Positions 27,001 to 42,000 of a stretch of 64,000 nt of DNA are shown in pieces. The stretch covers positions 1-64,000 of the forward strand of contig MEHQ01004575.1 in assembly GCA_008828725.1 (NCBI GenBank), read 5' to 3'. A model generated the notes under the pieces. The model was given only the letters and a program-made list of their open reading frames with translations, was not told the origin of the DNA and did not search any database. The position numbers were made by a program, and so were the translations under genes. Source of the stretch: Saccharina japonica (taxonomy: Eukaryota > Sar > Phaeophyceae > Laminariales > Laminariaceae). Numbering within the stretch: position 1 is the stretch's first letter; each line of letters begins with the position of its first letter.

Positions 27001-30000
27001 CGACCATGGCCCTAAAGCGACTGCTCTGTCGCCACTGCCTCTACACAGGTGTTGCCTGTGGCCGAGTCTACGGTAGGCGAGGGCACCCCTTTTAACACTA
27101 CCGATTGCGAAACACGCTTACTAAGGCATACGGGTGTCAAACCATTATGTCGGCGCAGCCTATGGAAGGGCCGTCTATGACGGTGAATCTTATTTGTCCA
27201 AAACGCACGAGTAACAGTGTAACGTCTTGCAGACTTGACTTTGAGCCGCCGAAACGAAATATGTCAAAGGTGATACCTCGTAACGCAGGCTTGGTTCTTT
27301 GCCCATCCCGATGTAATACCAACTAGCCTATGATCTACAATATCTTCTCTTACCCGATGCCGTATTATATAAGGTGGGGGTATTCGTAGCACAAACATTT
27401 TGCGAGGCTCCTCAGCTGAGAATAGCTCTATACCTGCCGTAGTCCGTCGTAACCAAGAACCGACCCGAGGACAAGACGTGGGCGACGCGCGATACGAAAC
27501 CAAGAAGGCTAATCATCTAGGCAATGTTACCCTAACATGCAACATCTAATGCAATGTTATCACAGGTGTTTGGCTCGTTAGCTGAGACGCCACTTTAAGA
27601 GGAAATAGTTGTGCTCGATTGTGAAACCCATACGGTATCGTGGCTGCTATTTTCGTTTATTTTTACTCACCTAATTCATGATCTTCGCACAAAAGTGGGC
27701 TCCTCTCTCTCCTCCCCTACTACGGTTTTTGGCTTGCATTTTCACCGCGAGAAGACTTCAGCCCTTTCGGCTTGCATCGAATTGTGCCTGCCCACGCTAC
27801 TATTACTACTGCAGGCGCTCTCAGTATTGGATAACGTTGTTAATATATGTTTAAAAAATAAGCCTATCATTCCGACCCAAGTCAGAGTTGAACCCCGAAA
27901 AATCAACTCTAAGAAGCATTCGCGGGTACTACCAGACCATCGGGGTGACCAGCAGTTGTTGGAAACGGATTACAGAAAATGTGTGCACTTGGCTTCATCA
28001 TTTTCGGTTTTCGAGGCACTCACAACCACGTTAGAGAGGCCAGGTCGTCCATGGCTTCTGCGGGGAATTCGTTTATACTGTTGTCCTCAAGATTCCTGGT
28101 TGGTCAAGACGACATATGCGTTCAAGGCATGTTGGCAGAAGCAGTTTCGGTGTAGAGTGTGATTTGACCGAACCATATACGAGTTTCACCGGTATGCCAT
28201 GTGACGACGAGTGAAGTATGTGTTATTGCTTGTCAGCAGCCCCCCGCATCGATACATTGGAATGGTTTCAACACCGTGCGCATCATTCCAGCTTTGAGAG
28301 AGTCGCCTGGCCGTAAGTACTCAAGTTGTTTTCGTAAACTTGGTGGCAACTGCATAGAAATAGCGAGGTATCGTCGAAGTAAGGTCTCAGCATGATAAGC
28401 TAATCGACATGATAACCAATCGACGTCATAATCCCTTGGACTCGCGTTAGCACACACCTAGTGGTGTTTGCGGTATATTGCTATTCGGGAACGCGGAGTT
28501 ACCCCTCATAGGCATCGACCCATGTTTGCCAAGCATTCAACATATTTCAGTCGCATGGAAGTACTGTGAGAGGAAGGTCGTTTGGAATATGGTGTGATGC
28601 AGTTATTCTCCATATCCTGGCGGCGTCTCAGCGGCGACTCAAACTTTACGTAGCGACGTCAGACCATACAAGGCACCAGGTGGCGTGAGTTCGAAACGAT
28701 TCAAGTTCAGTATCCTAGATCGATTTATCGCCACGCCAGTAGCGACAGCATCAACGCTGTCGTAAATGACGGCCGGGAGAAGGTCGAATATAATAAAGAT
28801 TATTGGTTACTACCGCATTGGAATAGCTTGGATGCAACAGATCGTTGTCCAGCGTTTTCCAGAGATTGCGACGTCGGTATTTTACTGGTTCTACGCCAGG
28901 GGTCACTCACAGCGTTGTCAGAGACGCCAGACCAGCGAAGGCATCAGGTGGCACGACCTCTAGTTCGTTGTTGTCCAAATACCTAAAACATATTGACATG
29001 GCAACAAGCAGCAAAGTCAGCAACGGTGTCCAAACGGCAGGGGGTATTGAAAAGGGCGTTGGCATACTACCCATTGCAAACAAGCTAATCGTCGCATCTG
29101 GTTTGAAAGTGTTCAGCAAAAGGCAACCTCCGATGTTTTTGTTTTCGTATCGTTGGATGAAGCGCTATACGCATGAACAAAATGCCAGTATATTTCTACA
29201 CCAATCCTGCACGTACATTGGCCGAGCGTCTAGTCTTTATTTATACCCACTGGAAATGACGATTTATAAATCAAATAGAATTGCATGTACACACAATTAT
29301 GACGCATTATGCATGAATCATTGAAACAAACACTGTGCCTGACAAAAACCTACAACGAATACAGTATTGCCAGACCTACGGCGATAATCGAAACACTGCC
29401 TGGCTTACAATACTTCCAAGGATGCTGCACCGTTAAAGGCTCCGGCCTCCAGCGTGGTTAGACGGTTCTCTCTGATAGTTCTGTGGCATCGACGCGGAAA
29501 TGGACAAACGTCGGACGCAAGCGTGTTCATTGGTAGGGCATGAAAATCAGGAAGTGCACGAACGGCATGGACGAGACGTCTACCGAACGGCGCACATTGA
29601 GCTGTAGACAATTTACCCAGCATGTGGTGTGGAATAAAACCCGAATTTACCTCACACGCGAAAACTTCTCGAACAAATTGCAAGGTATTGCGAATATTGT
29701 GGGCGTCGAAGAACCTCTGACAATGGTTGTGTCCCAGGCCTGGAAGCAGAAGCAAAAGCACTTCAAAGCTAGAGCATGGTCGACAGGTAAAGCTAGCGCT
29801 CAGTTGAAGTAACAACAGCCACACCCAACGTGGGACGGCCATGAAATGGAAGTTACTACAAACGCACTAGGGGCCATGTGATAGCGTCGGATACCATGCC
29901 ATAGCATCGGAAAACCGAGCTTTATCGCAACATAATTCGGTAATAACTAAGCCACAAGCGGAGCACGCCGGCCAACACCGTCCTACGTTTACACCCAGAA

Positions 30001-33000
30001 GCATATTGCCATACAGAGTATTCCAAGTATACCGCCGCCGATCGATTATCCGTTAAATGTTCACCGCGTGGTTTGTAGGTAACTCGTGATGGTTTTCATA
30101 CTCGCGCACCTGTTCTATGAGCACCTGCCAAATCATAAATAAGTTATTTTATTTTCTTAAGTTGACAGATAATTTCGTGGTTTGGTTAGGTTCCAGTTGG
30201 AGTTTAGGGCATTCCAAAGTTGGGAAGAAATATACAAAGAGAACATCATTCGTAAACGAGTTGTCTGCAGTTTATTGAATATGCGACAACAATAAATCAG
30301 GATTAATTCCCAAACCACTGCGAGAAGTTTGCCCGTTGGTGCGGTAAACGTGTCAAATTGTCGTCGTTGCTTCGTACCTAAGTTGTTTCAGTATGACATA
30401 TCTAGTATGACGTCAAACCTGACTAGATATTGGTCCTACTATGCTGCCAACTACTTGGATACGTGCGCCAAAGTGTTTAGAGGAAAATACCCGGAAACAA
30501 TTCGTTACCAAGTGCAATGAAAAACAGTGGTTTGCCCCTCCGAAGATCCCTGACTGGTGTTGCGGTTTGCGACGGTCTGTGATTGGCGAGGACAGTTTCG
30601 TATATATTGCAAGCTCTAGGTCCTCAATTGGCCAATACAGCTCAGTCACCGTCTTCCGCCGCTCGTGGGGTTGATTGCGATACAACTACGTGGCATACCA
30701 GTGGACACCACAAGCGGTATTCGTGACCAAACATCTTTGGAGCGTTATGCTTCACCTGCGGTAGAATGAATACAAAGTGTAACGGCAAATACAACAAGGT
30801 GATCAAATACCGTGCCAACGTTTCGAGTACCCAAGCATATACTGGTCTTAGGAGACAGTAGCTCATATGTATTAACTTCGTTCGTACACGGACAGCTGCG
30901 AGAGGATTATCTTGTCGATCATGACGAGGTCCTGATAATATAACCACATTTCCCTTGAGAACTTACTAGAAGGCACGGACTGGGTGTGACGAGAAAGCCG
31001 ACCTGATACGCGTTGGACAAGAAAAAGTAAGTCTCGCTGTATATAAGGTGTGAGGGGATACGTACTATACAAAATACCTTGTCCGGGCACTTCACACCTA
31101 ACGTCGGTCACTTGGAGGTGAAATGTTTTTCGAATCGGCTCAATGTTGATTGTGCCATTGCTGTACCGGCGCCATCTTAAGGCCCACTCACAGTTGCTGT
31201 AGAGACGGCGAACCCACGAAGACATCGGCTGGCAGGGACGCGAGGAAGTTCTCGCTCAAATCACTGAACAGGTTTGACGCGAAGCCGACAGCAACAGCAT
31301 CAATAAAGCCGCGGATTAAGTGGTAGAGAGGACATTCGTTAAATGTGCACTGACACCCAAAATACCGTGGTGCCGGGGTAACACAGCACGAATGTCGCCG
31401 CCCGCGACGAGTCTGTTTCTAAGAGAGTATCGCGTACGAGTCATGGCTGTGGCGTTTTCTTGGCTGAAACACGCTAGACATTAACCATGCAAACATCCTC
31501 TGCACGTAGAGATACCGTGCGCCTGGTGTTCGTGCACACTTGCACGTTTTACAAAGTCTTGGGCATCGAAGAAAGCTACGGAGAAGCACTTTACCAACAC
31601 AAAATACCCACCTAGTTTGTTGGGGTAATCTCTATAACGTATGTACTCTTGTCAGAGCTGAGATACGCGAGTGTGAGTCTGCCACACTTACAGTACTTCC
31701 AAGGACGTAGCGCCGGCGAACGCTCCTGGTTGCAGCGTTGTTAGACTGTTTTTCTTGAGCGTCCTGTGACATCGTGTTAGAGGTACGACGAATATCAGAC
31801 GATATAGTCATTGATCGTGCACCTTCAGAGCTAAACGGAGCACGAGAGGCACACACGACAAGTCTTCATGGCGAAACATAACGACGACCAACCCATCGAA
31901 CGAGCATACACTGCCAGATCGATTCAGCTCCAACTATCGATCGACGCCTGACGTACTTAATCTCAGCGTCACAGATTAGCGTTTGATTTCCATACCTCGA
32001 ACCAATAGCCTTTGACCCTAAAATATACGATATACACACAAGATCAGGCCAGCGTCTACTTGGACACCAGACACTACGCACCGCAGTTGTTGAGGAAATA
32101 GTAATGGTTTGCTGTCGACCGCGGGGTACAGTCATGTGTCATCCCGCACCATTTGGAAAACAAGTAATATGTCAACCAATATCCATGACAGGTACTCTTA
32201 AAGAAAGATGCGGAGTACGATGCAAAACACTGACCATGTCGTAGCACAACATAATGCAATATGGAAATTGCGAACGAGAACGTGGGCGGTGCTCGTTAAC
32301 CTTCCCATCTCCCCTGCTCTCGTTATCCCCATACTATCACGTGACGACAACGTCATCATTTCGTTAGCTCATCTTATATGAACAGCAGAGTGTGGCGAGA
32401 CAGTTTAACCTCAAATCCGTTGTCATACAAACCAATCAAAACGCGTATGCGTTACTCTAAAAAGCAGTGCGAGTTAATTCCCTGAACGACGGCACCCGAT
32501 TTGTCAGGGAGGTCGAAACATAAATTTGGTGGCACTGCGAAAATAAAAACTTCGTTGGGGCGATTGTTGGTGCCGTCATCACACTACTCGTGTCAATCCC
32601 CGTGGTAACTCACAGTTCGCGCAGGGACGTTAAACCATCGAAGAGGCCATCCGGAAGGGACGCGAATCGATTGTCAATCATGTCTCTGAAGGCGTTCAGC
32701 ACCATGCCAGCAGCAGCGGCGGCAGCAACGGAGTCGTAGCGAAGGAGGGTATATTGTAGGGCGTTGGAGTAGTGCCCTAATCAGTCGAGATGGCCGTCTT
32801 TACAGGTGATGTACCTGCCAAACAATGTCTGACTAATGGGGTTTCCCGAGTAACGAAAGTACCCAACAATGACTTGTTGTGAACAAAACTGATATAGATC
32901 CTCAGGCACATATTAACCACGGGGTAAGTTATACACATTATCTTACGCGTTTGGGCCACCTGTAGTGCTTGTCAAGCCAGAAGCTGCAGAAGGTAGCAGA

Positions 33001-36000
33001 TTCACCTCTACCGGATAGTTCTGGTTTAACCCGTATGCAATGAGTGACAAGGCCGAACGTGTAGACGACGTCGCTATCATGATCTGAGTAAAAATTGCAG
33101 CTGAGTGTGACGATAAAGCTGAAACGATAACCTATGACCACCCCCGTCCTTGCGTGGGCGCCAATTCAATGACTATTGTCCTACCGCACGATGTCACCTC
33201 TTCACCACGACAGCCTCTGATTGCCCAGGTCAAACTATAGCCCGGTGACATAAAGCTACGAGGAAACGATTTGCCGATGATTGTGGAGGGTTTCATAAGT
33301 CACATGGCTCCCACCATGCGCCTACTCACAACGTTGTTAGAGACGTCAAACCAACGAAGACCCCAGCGGGAAGGGAGCCGTAGAAGTTCTCCTGCAGGTG
33401 TCTGACACAGTTTAAAAAGAACGCCAGCAGTAGCAGTATGGGCGGCGACGCAGGCGTTGAGAAAGCGTGTTTGACAGAAGGGCGCCGGAAAAATACTCCG
33501 GTAGAGGTGCAGCGATTATGGTTTGAGCTATAGACGCGTGCTACGATGAAGGCAGCACTCTTTACGTAATCCGATATCTGAATGACGGGGCTCCTTAACC
33601 CAAATTCGTCGGAACATCAATTGTTTGATGCATTGGTGTATATTGTTAGTACCCGGGCTATGGGATTGTCCCTCTGGCAGAACTTTTAGTTTGCTCGAAC
33701 ACATTGTTTTGGGCGAGGTATGCAGCTTCTCAAGTGACCACCCCCAAAAACAAAACAATGGTGAGCCTCTACCGTAGCATGCGTCTCTACTCCTCACGCA
33801 CATTCTAATTTTGACCGACATTAAAGTGTGACCCGATTCATATTCCAACGACCTAGCGACACACCGAAAACAATCCCAAAACAAACAATCAAGGAAGACT
33901 GTCATTCAGACAATACTTAAGCATGAAAGTGCACATGCTTTTCGCAGCGTTTTTGAGCGTTTCCCTTAAATATCGAACGAAGAGGATTATCTGGCCCATT
34001 TGATTGCCACGCGCTCAGTATCGATACCGAACGTGAGTCGGACTTGGGCGGGGTGAATAAAACCCGAGAGAATCGAATGTAAAAAAGCCCAATACTGTGA
34101 TTATCCTTCTTTGGGACTTCATTCATAGTGCGAAATACGTGGGAAGCAAGTGACCATTTCAGCATCGGCTACTGCCTAGTTGGGTGTTCATAAAAAATAG
34201 TGTGGGTAACACAGCTATACGAAGTATGAGTTATACAGCACGAGCGCAACATGGTCCTGCCCGCGTGCTGCTCGAGACTGAGGCTGCTCGCAACAGGCTG
34301 ACGAGTCCAAAACGTTCACAATTGGTAGTGGCTAACTTGGGCCCAAATCTGGTTACCATGCAGTATGTCAACGAGGTACGGACTATCTCGCTCACAGCAC
34401 TTGCAGCGATGCAGCTCCTTCGAAGCTTCCAGGCAGCAGGGTTATTTCGGTGCTGTCAAGAGCCCTGCCGTATCGTGTGAGGGAGACAATCGAAAGTAGA
34501 AGGAAGTGCTTCAGACGTTCACGAACATAACGAACGAATCAGATGCATAGCATGACACATTCAAGACGAGGCAGCCAGGCAAGCATCCAACACAAACTCG
34601 AGCTCTGTTCGACGAAAGGAATCCGATCCATCGTTCGGGCGGCATCCGGAGGTCCTCCGACCAGCACCTCATACTTCAACGTATCAGTCAAAATGGGTGT
34701 TTTCACGTACAACCGGTGTAGGATTTCCAATTGGAATATATCCTGTGGTGACAAACTCAAGCTGCACCGTACCTCCGTTCGAAGAACACGACACAGACCA
34801 CAATGCGCACTGCGGTAGGTTCGGAACTACACAACATTACGCGCCGTGATGTATTGTGGACGACGGGTTTTACCACTTAAAACCCAATTAACCCCTGACC
34901 CGATACGCTCAACATGTACACCCCAAGACGGAGACATAACTGGACGCCAAAGACAGGCCCTTTGTTGGCGAAACAACATAGTTCAATCTTCCCAACATGG
35001 ACGAGATCTTGGTGTGTTTACATAATCATACACAAGAGGCACACGTGATGCGTGCTTCGATAAGGGTGCCTCGTGATTAGTTTGAGCTCCTCGCTTGAGA
35101 CGAGGGTGGTCGAAAAATTATTTTTCGACATCTCACATAATTTTTTGATCGTTAGGGGGGGGGGGGGTTACTAAAACCAAGTGAAAAAAATGAAAATAAC
35201 ATAGGATACGAGTTCGTATATATTTTTTTCCATTTTCTTATTTCATCATGTGATCACAACGGTTGCAACGGTTTTCTATTCCGACCTCTGGGGTTGTGGT
35301 GTGTCGTTTTCTCTTTTTTCCGGGCGCCCCTGCTTGAGAAGCTCCATACGTCAACTTAAACTGTTTTTTTCGAGGAAATTGAAAGTGCTACCCAATGGAC
35401 AACTCCGTGATCTGAGTCCACTCTTAAAAAATATTGCGACACAAGACTAAAAGTCAGACGATTTTGGGTTAAGGAGACCGATCGTTCAGAAAACGTTTTT
35501 GCCGAAACGTGATACCTTTATCGTAACAAGCGTGACTATAAAGTGCCCTATAGTAAACCGTTTACCGTGGTGACGTCGTTTTAATCTTGTGCTGCTATTG
35601 AAAGACAAGCGCTGAGTCCAACTAGCATCTCGGCCCGATATATTTTGACGCTACTGGACAGATAGCACGCGGGGTTTCCAGCCGAAGCACTGTAGCTCCT
35701 GTTCGAGCATATAGCAGGGTGTACTTCAGTCATATAGAGGCAGCCGAGACTTCGTTTGTTCATGGTTGATGCTACTAACGACGGCATCTCAGGGCTCACT
35801 CACAGTTCGCGTAGAGATGTCATAGCATCGAAGAAACCATCTGGCAGAAACTCGATGCGGTTGTTGGCCAGCAATCTAACGCGGATTTGACAGAGCGGGC
35901 AGGGATGGCACCAACAGAGTCGCAGAAAGGAGAGTTGTCATGAAGCACGTTGGTGATAATACAATACAACTGAGACAGCCCGCTTAGCAGTATCTACGCC

Positions 36001-39000
36001 AATCCCCTTTATGGGTATTGCCTGGCACGCGTTTCTACGGTAGGGGTCTCCGTTAATATCAACCTCATCATTTAAGGATCTCCGTGCTTCATCCAAGCAT
36101 CACGCTTGCGCCGATTACCAGCCCCAGTACTATGTTTAAACGACAACTATTAATAGTGTACAACGCAATTGAAACATCGCGTAGTACATAAGTAGTGCTT
36201 CCGTTCAGGAGCCCCCTCAGACATAAACGATACCGGCGTATATAATATACAGTAGCCCTGTCGTTGCACGCGTCCTGGCCCTTTTTCTTCGGTTAAGAGA
36301 AACATTTCGGTCTTGAGCAGACCACGAAAACAAATTATACATTCACAAATATCGAACGTCCACCACCGGAGTACTCCTGTTCCTTAGGTTGATATACACG
36401 TCTGACCAACACCATTGCTCACAATATGCTCCAATCGCTTAGCATAAACACCCGCAGCATACACAGCATTTTTAGATCTACGATACTACCGTTTGGGACT
36501 GCCTCGCTCACAGTACTTCCAAGGACGAAGCACCGCTGAACGTCTCCGCTTGCAAGACTCTTACGTCGTTTTTCGCCAGGTTCCTTTGACATCGTGAAAG
36601 AAGTGGTACATGGTTAGACGGTGGGGTTGTTATCCGTACTATATTACTTCGGACAAAAAAGAAAGGACAGGCATGGACCGCGTGTCTCTATCCAGGAACA
36701 CAGCACACATCATAAAAACCAAGTAGCAGTTTTTATTATGACCAAGCCGGACCCGCACTTCATTGGGCAAGGAATTTCGTTGAAAACTACCTATTGTGTT
36801 CGAAATAAATTATTCTTCTTTTACTTGATACTTGTAGTTTTTCTCAAACTAATTATACTACTACTTCAAAGAATTAGCATGTAATTATCAACAATATCAA
36901 GTACACACACCATTATACGAGCGTCTGTTAGAAATACAATCATTAACCATGCAACGCGTACACCATCATACTAGGACATGCTATCCAAATACTACGCGCG
37001 GCGGGATGCCGTCGTGTACCATACTGCACGACTTACAAGACACGAAACATCCCAAGAAAATTACTTGCACCTACGAATACCCCACACTCGGAACGTGTAC
37101 GTCCGAAAATGGCTAGCTCTCTCTGCACAGCGCGAACACTATCGATAAAAACGTCGTGCGTACTCCGATAGCTTCACCAGACTCTCCGCTCGCTCCCGAC
37201 AGGGGTAACCATGTTAATACCTCCAAAACCTCGCGAACGTATGCGGCGTTGAGAGGTTCGAGATACGACCAAGCCAATATGATATCACGCATCCCTGGGA
37301 AAGCCCTATATGAAAACCTGCATGAGCAACCATGTAACCAGGCGCTCGGTACTCTACGACGCGAGCTATACTCTCCACCACGGCAGCCTTTCGCGGTGGT
37401 AACCAAGCAGTGCATCGGTCAAGTGGAGCTAGGAGACACTTCGTCACCCAATCCATTGACGCCGTCATTTCTTTCCCTAGCGCCATTTAAGGGTCCACTC
37501 ACAGTTCGCGTAGTGACGTCAAACCGTCGAATATACCATCCGGCAGAGCCCCGATCTCGTTGCCTTTCAACACTCTAAAGCGGTTTGATATCACCCCAGC
37601 AGCACAGACAGCATCGGAGATAAATGGAGAGACGTGTGTTAGTATACTTCCGAGGTTATACAGTATGGTTGTCCCTGCTTGGGCATATTTTTCAGGCAAG
37701 TGCATGCGACGAAATAGAACGCGTAACGTCCCAACGACGTCAATATCACATGGCAGTGCCAACGTTCAAAGTGCGCGAGACGAGCAAGTCCAAACGACAA
37801 CTACGCGACGACCTCCCCTCTTGCGTGCAAACCCATGTGACGACTGTTTCCATACAGGGCAACGGGGATTTCACCTCCCACGGACGACGACCCTGTTTGC
37901 GCGGATGAAACTATTATTTTCGTTTCACGTACATAGGAGGCAACGCTTTTAGCTTGCCGTAAAATGTGCAACTTTGCTACTGGTACCCTCTCAGGGCTCA
38001 CTCACAGCGTGGTTAGAGACGTCAAACCGTCAAAGACACCATCCGGCAGGGACTCGATTCGGTTGTAGGACAAATCTCTGAAATATTCCAGCCCCAGTGG
38101 TGCGGCGGTGGGAGCAACGGAATGGTAGAGAAGGGGGGTAATTCGGAAGGGGTTGGTAGAGTCTGGACACATACAACATGATCATTACAACTCGCTTGGG
38201 CATGTGACTGATTCCACAGATTGACAAGGGTACACATCTTAGTGAACATCATCATCATCATCATCATACAATTATTTGCGAAAAATCAAGACTTTACGAG
38301 AATTTGTGACCAAGAAGTCGACGTCGTAATCGTGCTAGAAATTTGACTCTCGCGTGAAACACCTGCGGTATGACATACATCCTACAGCCGTACATCGTGG
38401 ATGCCACCTCTCGAGGTCGGCAAGCGTTGTTAATTTTTGTCTTTGGCAGTTTACGCCTGAAGGTTGGATGCTGCAATTTCTATACTCGAGCCATATCAGG
38501 GCTCAAGCACAGATTGCGTAAGGACCTCAGATTATCGACAACACAATCTGGAAAGGGTTTTATGTGGTTCCGGCTCATATTCCGCTAGCAGAAGTTTAGG
38601 ACGCCAGCAGTAACCAACAACGGGGTAGTGTATAGGGGCTCGTTTGAAGAAGGCCGTTGGTATCCTTCCTCGGCCATACAACACGAACGTTGAAAGCTTG
38701 TTTGAGAGTTGTAATCTAGGACGGCCGACTTAGAACAGCTCGAATTATAGACACACGCGAATAAATCAAAATATTGACGCACAATTATAACGATTACAGT
38801 GTCCAGACCTGACTATGAGCCAACATTTAAAAATGAAATTATGTTAAGACCCGGGTGAAATCAATTATTTATTAAACCCCTACACCATGTTGAACATTCA
38901 TTGCGTCAACCTAATACTCCCTCGCTTGGACAACCTGCTCGTTTGGTGGGAAAGATCATTTTGGGTCCAAGAACTGATGGATAAGCCCAATACATCCGAT

Positions 39001-42000
39001 ATAATCGGCTGGACAAAACAAACAAACACGCGTAGACTCCTCGAGATCCAGCCGGTCTAATTCCGAGCGATTTCTGGAGCACTTTCCTACTTTTATTTCG
39101 TGTAAGTTTGAGTTTCGGCGCAACCAATCAGTTTTCACTGGATTGTAATATTCGTCAGTATGAGGCAAATGGTCATGGAGTTTTGCTGATTTTGTGGAAG
39201 GAACTCACTTGTTGTAGTAACTGGGAATAGGACAAACAATCACCTACGAACAGGAGAAACCGAAACCCACCTAAGCTCGCGAAACTGTGTAGAGCATCTG
39301 GAGGACAGCTACCCGGAATTTCAATACAGCGATCACGACACACGAGTGAGTGGCTATGCACCTGACTCGTACTTGAAATTAACACCAGTGTTTTGACGTA
39401 GCCTGACAACCATTGCTGTGGCAGTGCATGTAATGACAACAATAGGCTGAAGGGATTACGCTGCAAATGAAATATATATCTTCTAAGAGGAATGCTCTAA
39501 GCGACTGAAGGCGAACTAGGCAACGCCGGTTTCTGTTTCTGTAGACCCAAACAGTCGGTTTCTAGTTCGCGCAAACAGTAGGATACTACAGTACTGTAGG
39601 CACAACAAACTTTTCCCCAATACATGGGCTCACATTACTTCCAAAGACGATGCACCGATGAACATTCCGGCCGTCAGAGATAGGGAGTTCGAAGAGAGAA
39701 CCCTGCGTAATCGTGTCGTTGGTGGGAAGTCGTCAGGCAGTGGGATCACGTACGTGCAGCGACAACGCAGCAGCGCACGAGAGGCGTACACACCAAGAGT
39801 ACACAAGGAGACAATACACAAGAACTACGACCAGACGAGCGTACGTTGCGAAAACCCTACGTTTACTCTGTCGGGTCATACCATCGCTCTAACGAACGAA
39901 CTGCGTCCGAGGATATGTCGCAGCACCCCGGACAGCAATTGCGTTCCTATACTTGAACGTAGTATAGTAATCGCCTAAACATAGTATGTCCACCCAACAT
40001 GGGCCTAGCGTCTGTATTGGAGTTATATTTTATAACACACAATGCGTATGGCATTCTATAAGGAATTAGTCCAACAACACCACGGGGTGTTGACAAGCAT
40101 CGTCTGACATCCCGTACCGCGGTGCACCACCCCGTATGACTTGCAAACCAAATAATATTACTACACATATATATATATATGCATGACACGTACACTGCGA
40201 GAGCAGGACACGTAATATACGACACAAAGCACGTTTAGGTATCATATAATATCGTATATAGCACGACGACATATTGCAACCGAGACAGACGTTTGTAGAA
40301 GAGCGTCGTGTACACTCCCACAGAGTGACGAGATACCCCACGCAATCTTGACACGGTAAACATTAATAACTACGCCATCATCAACTGAGTTTATTCGAAA
40401 GCACTATGGAAGTGTGACGATCGAAAAGCCTCCATATCCCGTGGCCAAATAAGAGCCCTACGCCACCCGTCTTATCTTGAAAAGCGACGCAAGTTATGCG
40501 CCTCAACAACGGCAGCCTGTGATCGCGGAGATCAGACAAGAGTTCGGACAGATGGTGGCAGGCCGTTCGCCGGGCTTGTAGAGCAAGCTGGCCTGTTTGG
40601 AATGGCGACATATCTGTGGATCACTCACAGTTCGCGTAGAGACGTCAGACCACCGAAGACACCATCTGGCAGAGACTCGTATCGATTGCGGCGCAAGTAC
40701 CTAAAGCGTTATTCCACCACCCAAGTAGCCCCGGCAGTAACGAAGTAGAATATAGGTGGGTTTGTCAAATGGTCGATATGGTACTGCCCCAATAATAACA
40801 AATGATCACATCAGCTCACCTAAGACTGCCTCAGTTAAAGAATAGTATCACATCAGCTCACTGAGGGACGCTCCTCATTGAACCGTGAGCTAGCACATGT
40901 CTACGCAATATTTGCTGACGAAGTAAACCGATTTGCCGGCAAAACGCAGGCTACAGGGGAGAACGAAAACGGCATACCCCCGGTCGAGGGGGGCCCGCTG
41001 AAGGCCGCCAGGGGTTACAATTGCGCCATTTGGCCCTTCCGTTGGCACAAGAAAAGCAAAGCGATCATGGCCTGGAATCACAGGATTTTCAACACCAAAC
41101 TAAGCAAAACTGTAGTTCTCCACCCTGGACTAGAATCCCTCGACAGGTATTGGCTTAGTCGCAATATGCTAATGACGGTGATACGAGCGAGACATCAAAC
41201 TTATCACCAAGCCACGTACACTCTTGCACAAACAACAGTGTTAACGGCAGCGCCGCAAACTATGTTCCAATAATATTTGTTTTTCCATGGAAATTATTTT
41301 CTTCGCCCTTTTTGCTCCTGCTCCCTCCCAGTAGTAACTTAGATCCTGGGTCATAGAGTACGCCCTTCTCCCCCACTATTAGCTACGGTGCCTACCTGGC
41401 ACTTTAATCGCGGGGAGGATTTGTACCTTGTTTCACGTCGACGTGCGTCGAAAAGTACTGACCCACGCTATACTAGACGCTCTTGTCCATTGGTTTGATC
41501 CGCCATTACAGTCGTAGTATTCGGAGTTAACCACTGGTAACGGGACCACCGGGATATGTGACGCCTCCGCGAGGTTATTCACGTCGAGACCCGCTTGGAA
41601 CGTCTACAGAAATAGTCACTGCGTGCTTCAGGGATCGGTATATTGTTTTTCGACGTTAAGATGCAAGCTGAACGCATGCTATTCGTGCAACGAATGAGGT
41701 GATGTTGAAGTCGTAATGTTGGCGCAGGAAAGAAGCAAATGTATCTCCCAACCTTGCGTTAAACACGAGCGTTTAGGACGACCTGAAATTGTTAACCATC
41801 TATCTCGGATAATACTGTGTTATATGTACGAAACACCAGCATTACGTCCTCGGAGTTGTGGGGAGAAATTAGCTACGCATCCCGTGTGCGTGTACGAAGA
41901 TGGATATCCCGGAGCTCGCTGGAGAGTAGCCGGTCACAGGGCGTGCGCTTATCTGCAGCACGCAACCATTCTTGTTGAATAGCTGTTTCGGGCATCATAA

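Larger units (their letters stand above)
26273..31800. repeat. tandem duplication, unit B
   Basis: About 5.5 kb aligns throughout, exons and introns, with unit A at 20480-26272. Landmarks found in both include GGCGAACATGTAAACCCAAG near the low end, AACGTCGTCAATGAATTT in the first exon, TTCGAGGCACTCACA before the second and CCCACTCACAGT near the sixth. It carries exons 18-23 and relicts of one or two further LRR exons. It has a SINE-like insert missing from A and lacks two short inserts present in A. Confidence 0.85.

Noticed and set aside
20480-31800. CRISPR-like or satellite array
   Set aside because: The repeated element is a 5.5-5.8 kb gene segment in two copies, not short spaced repeats.
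39263-39330. LRR-like fragment (CPPDALHSFASL)
   Set aside because: Lacks the LxxLxxN half and the 72-base frame with splice sites.
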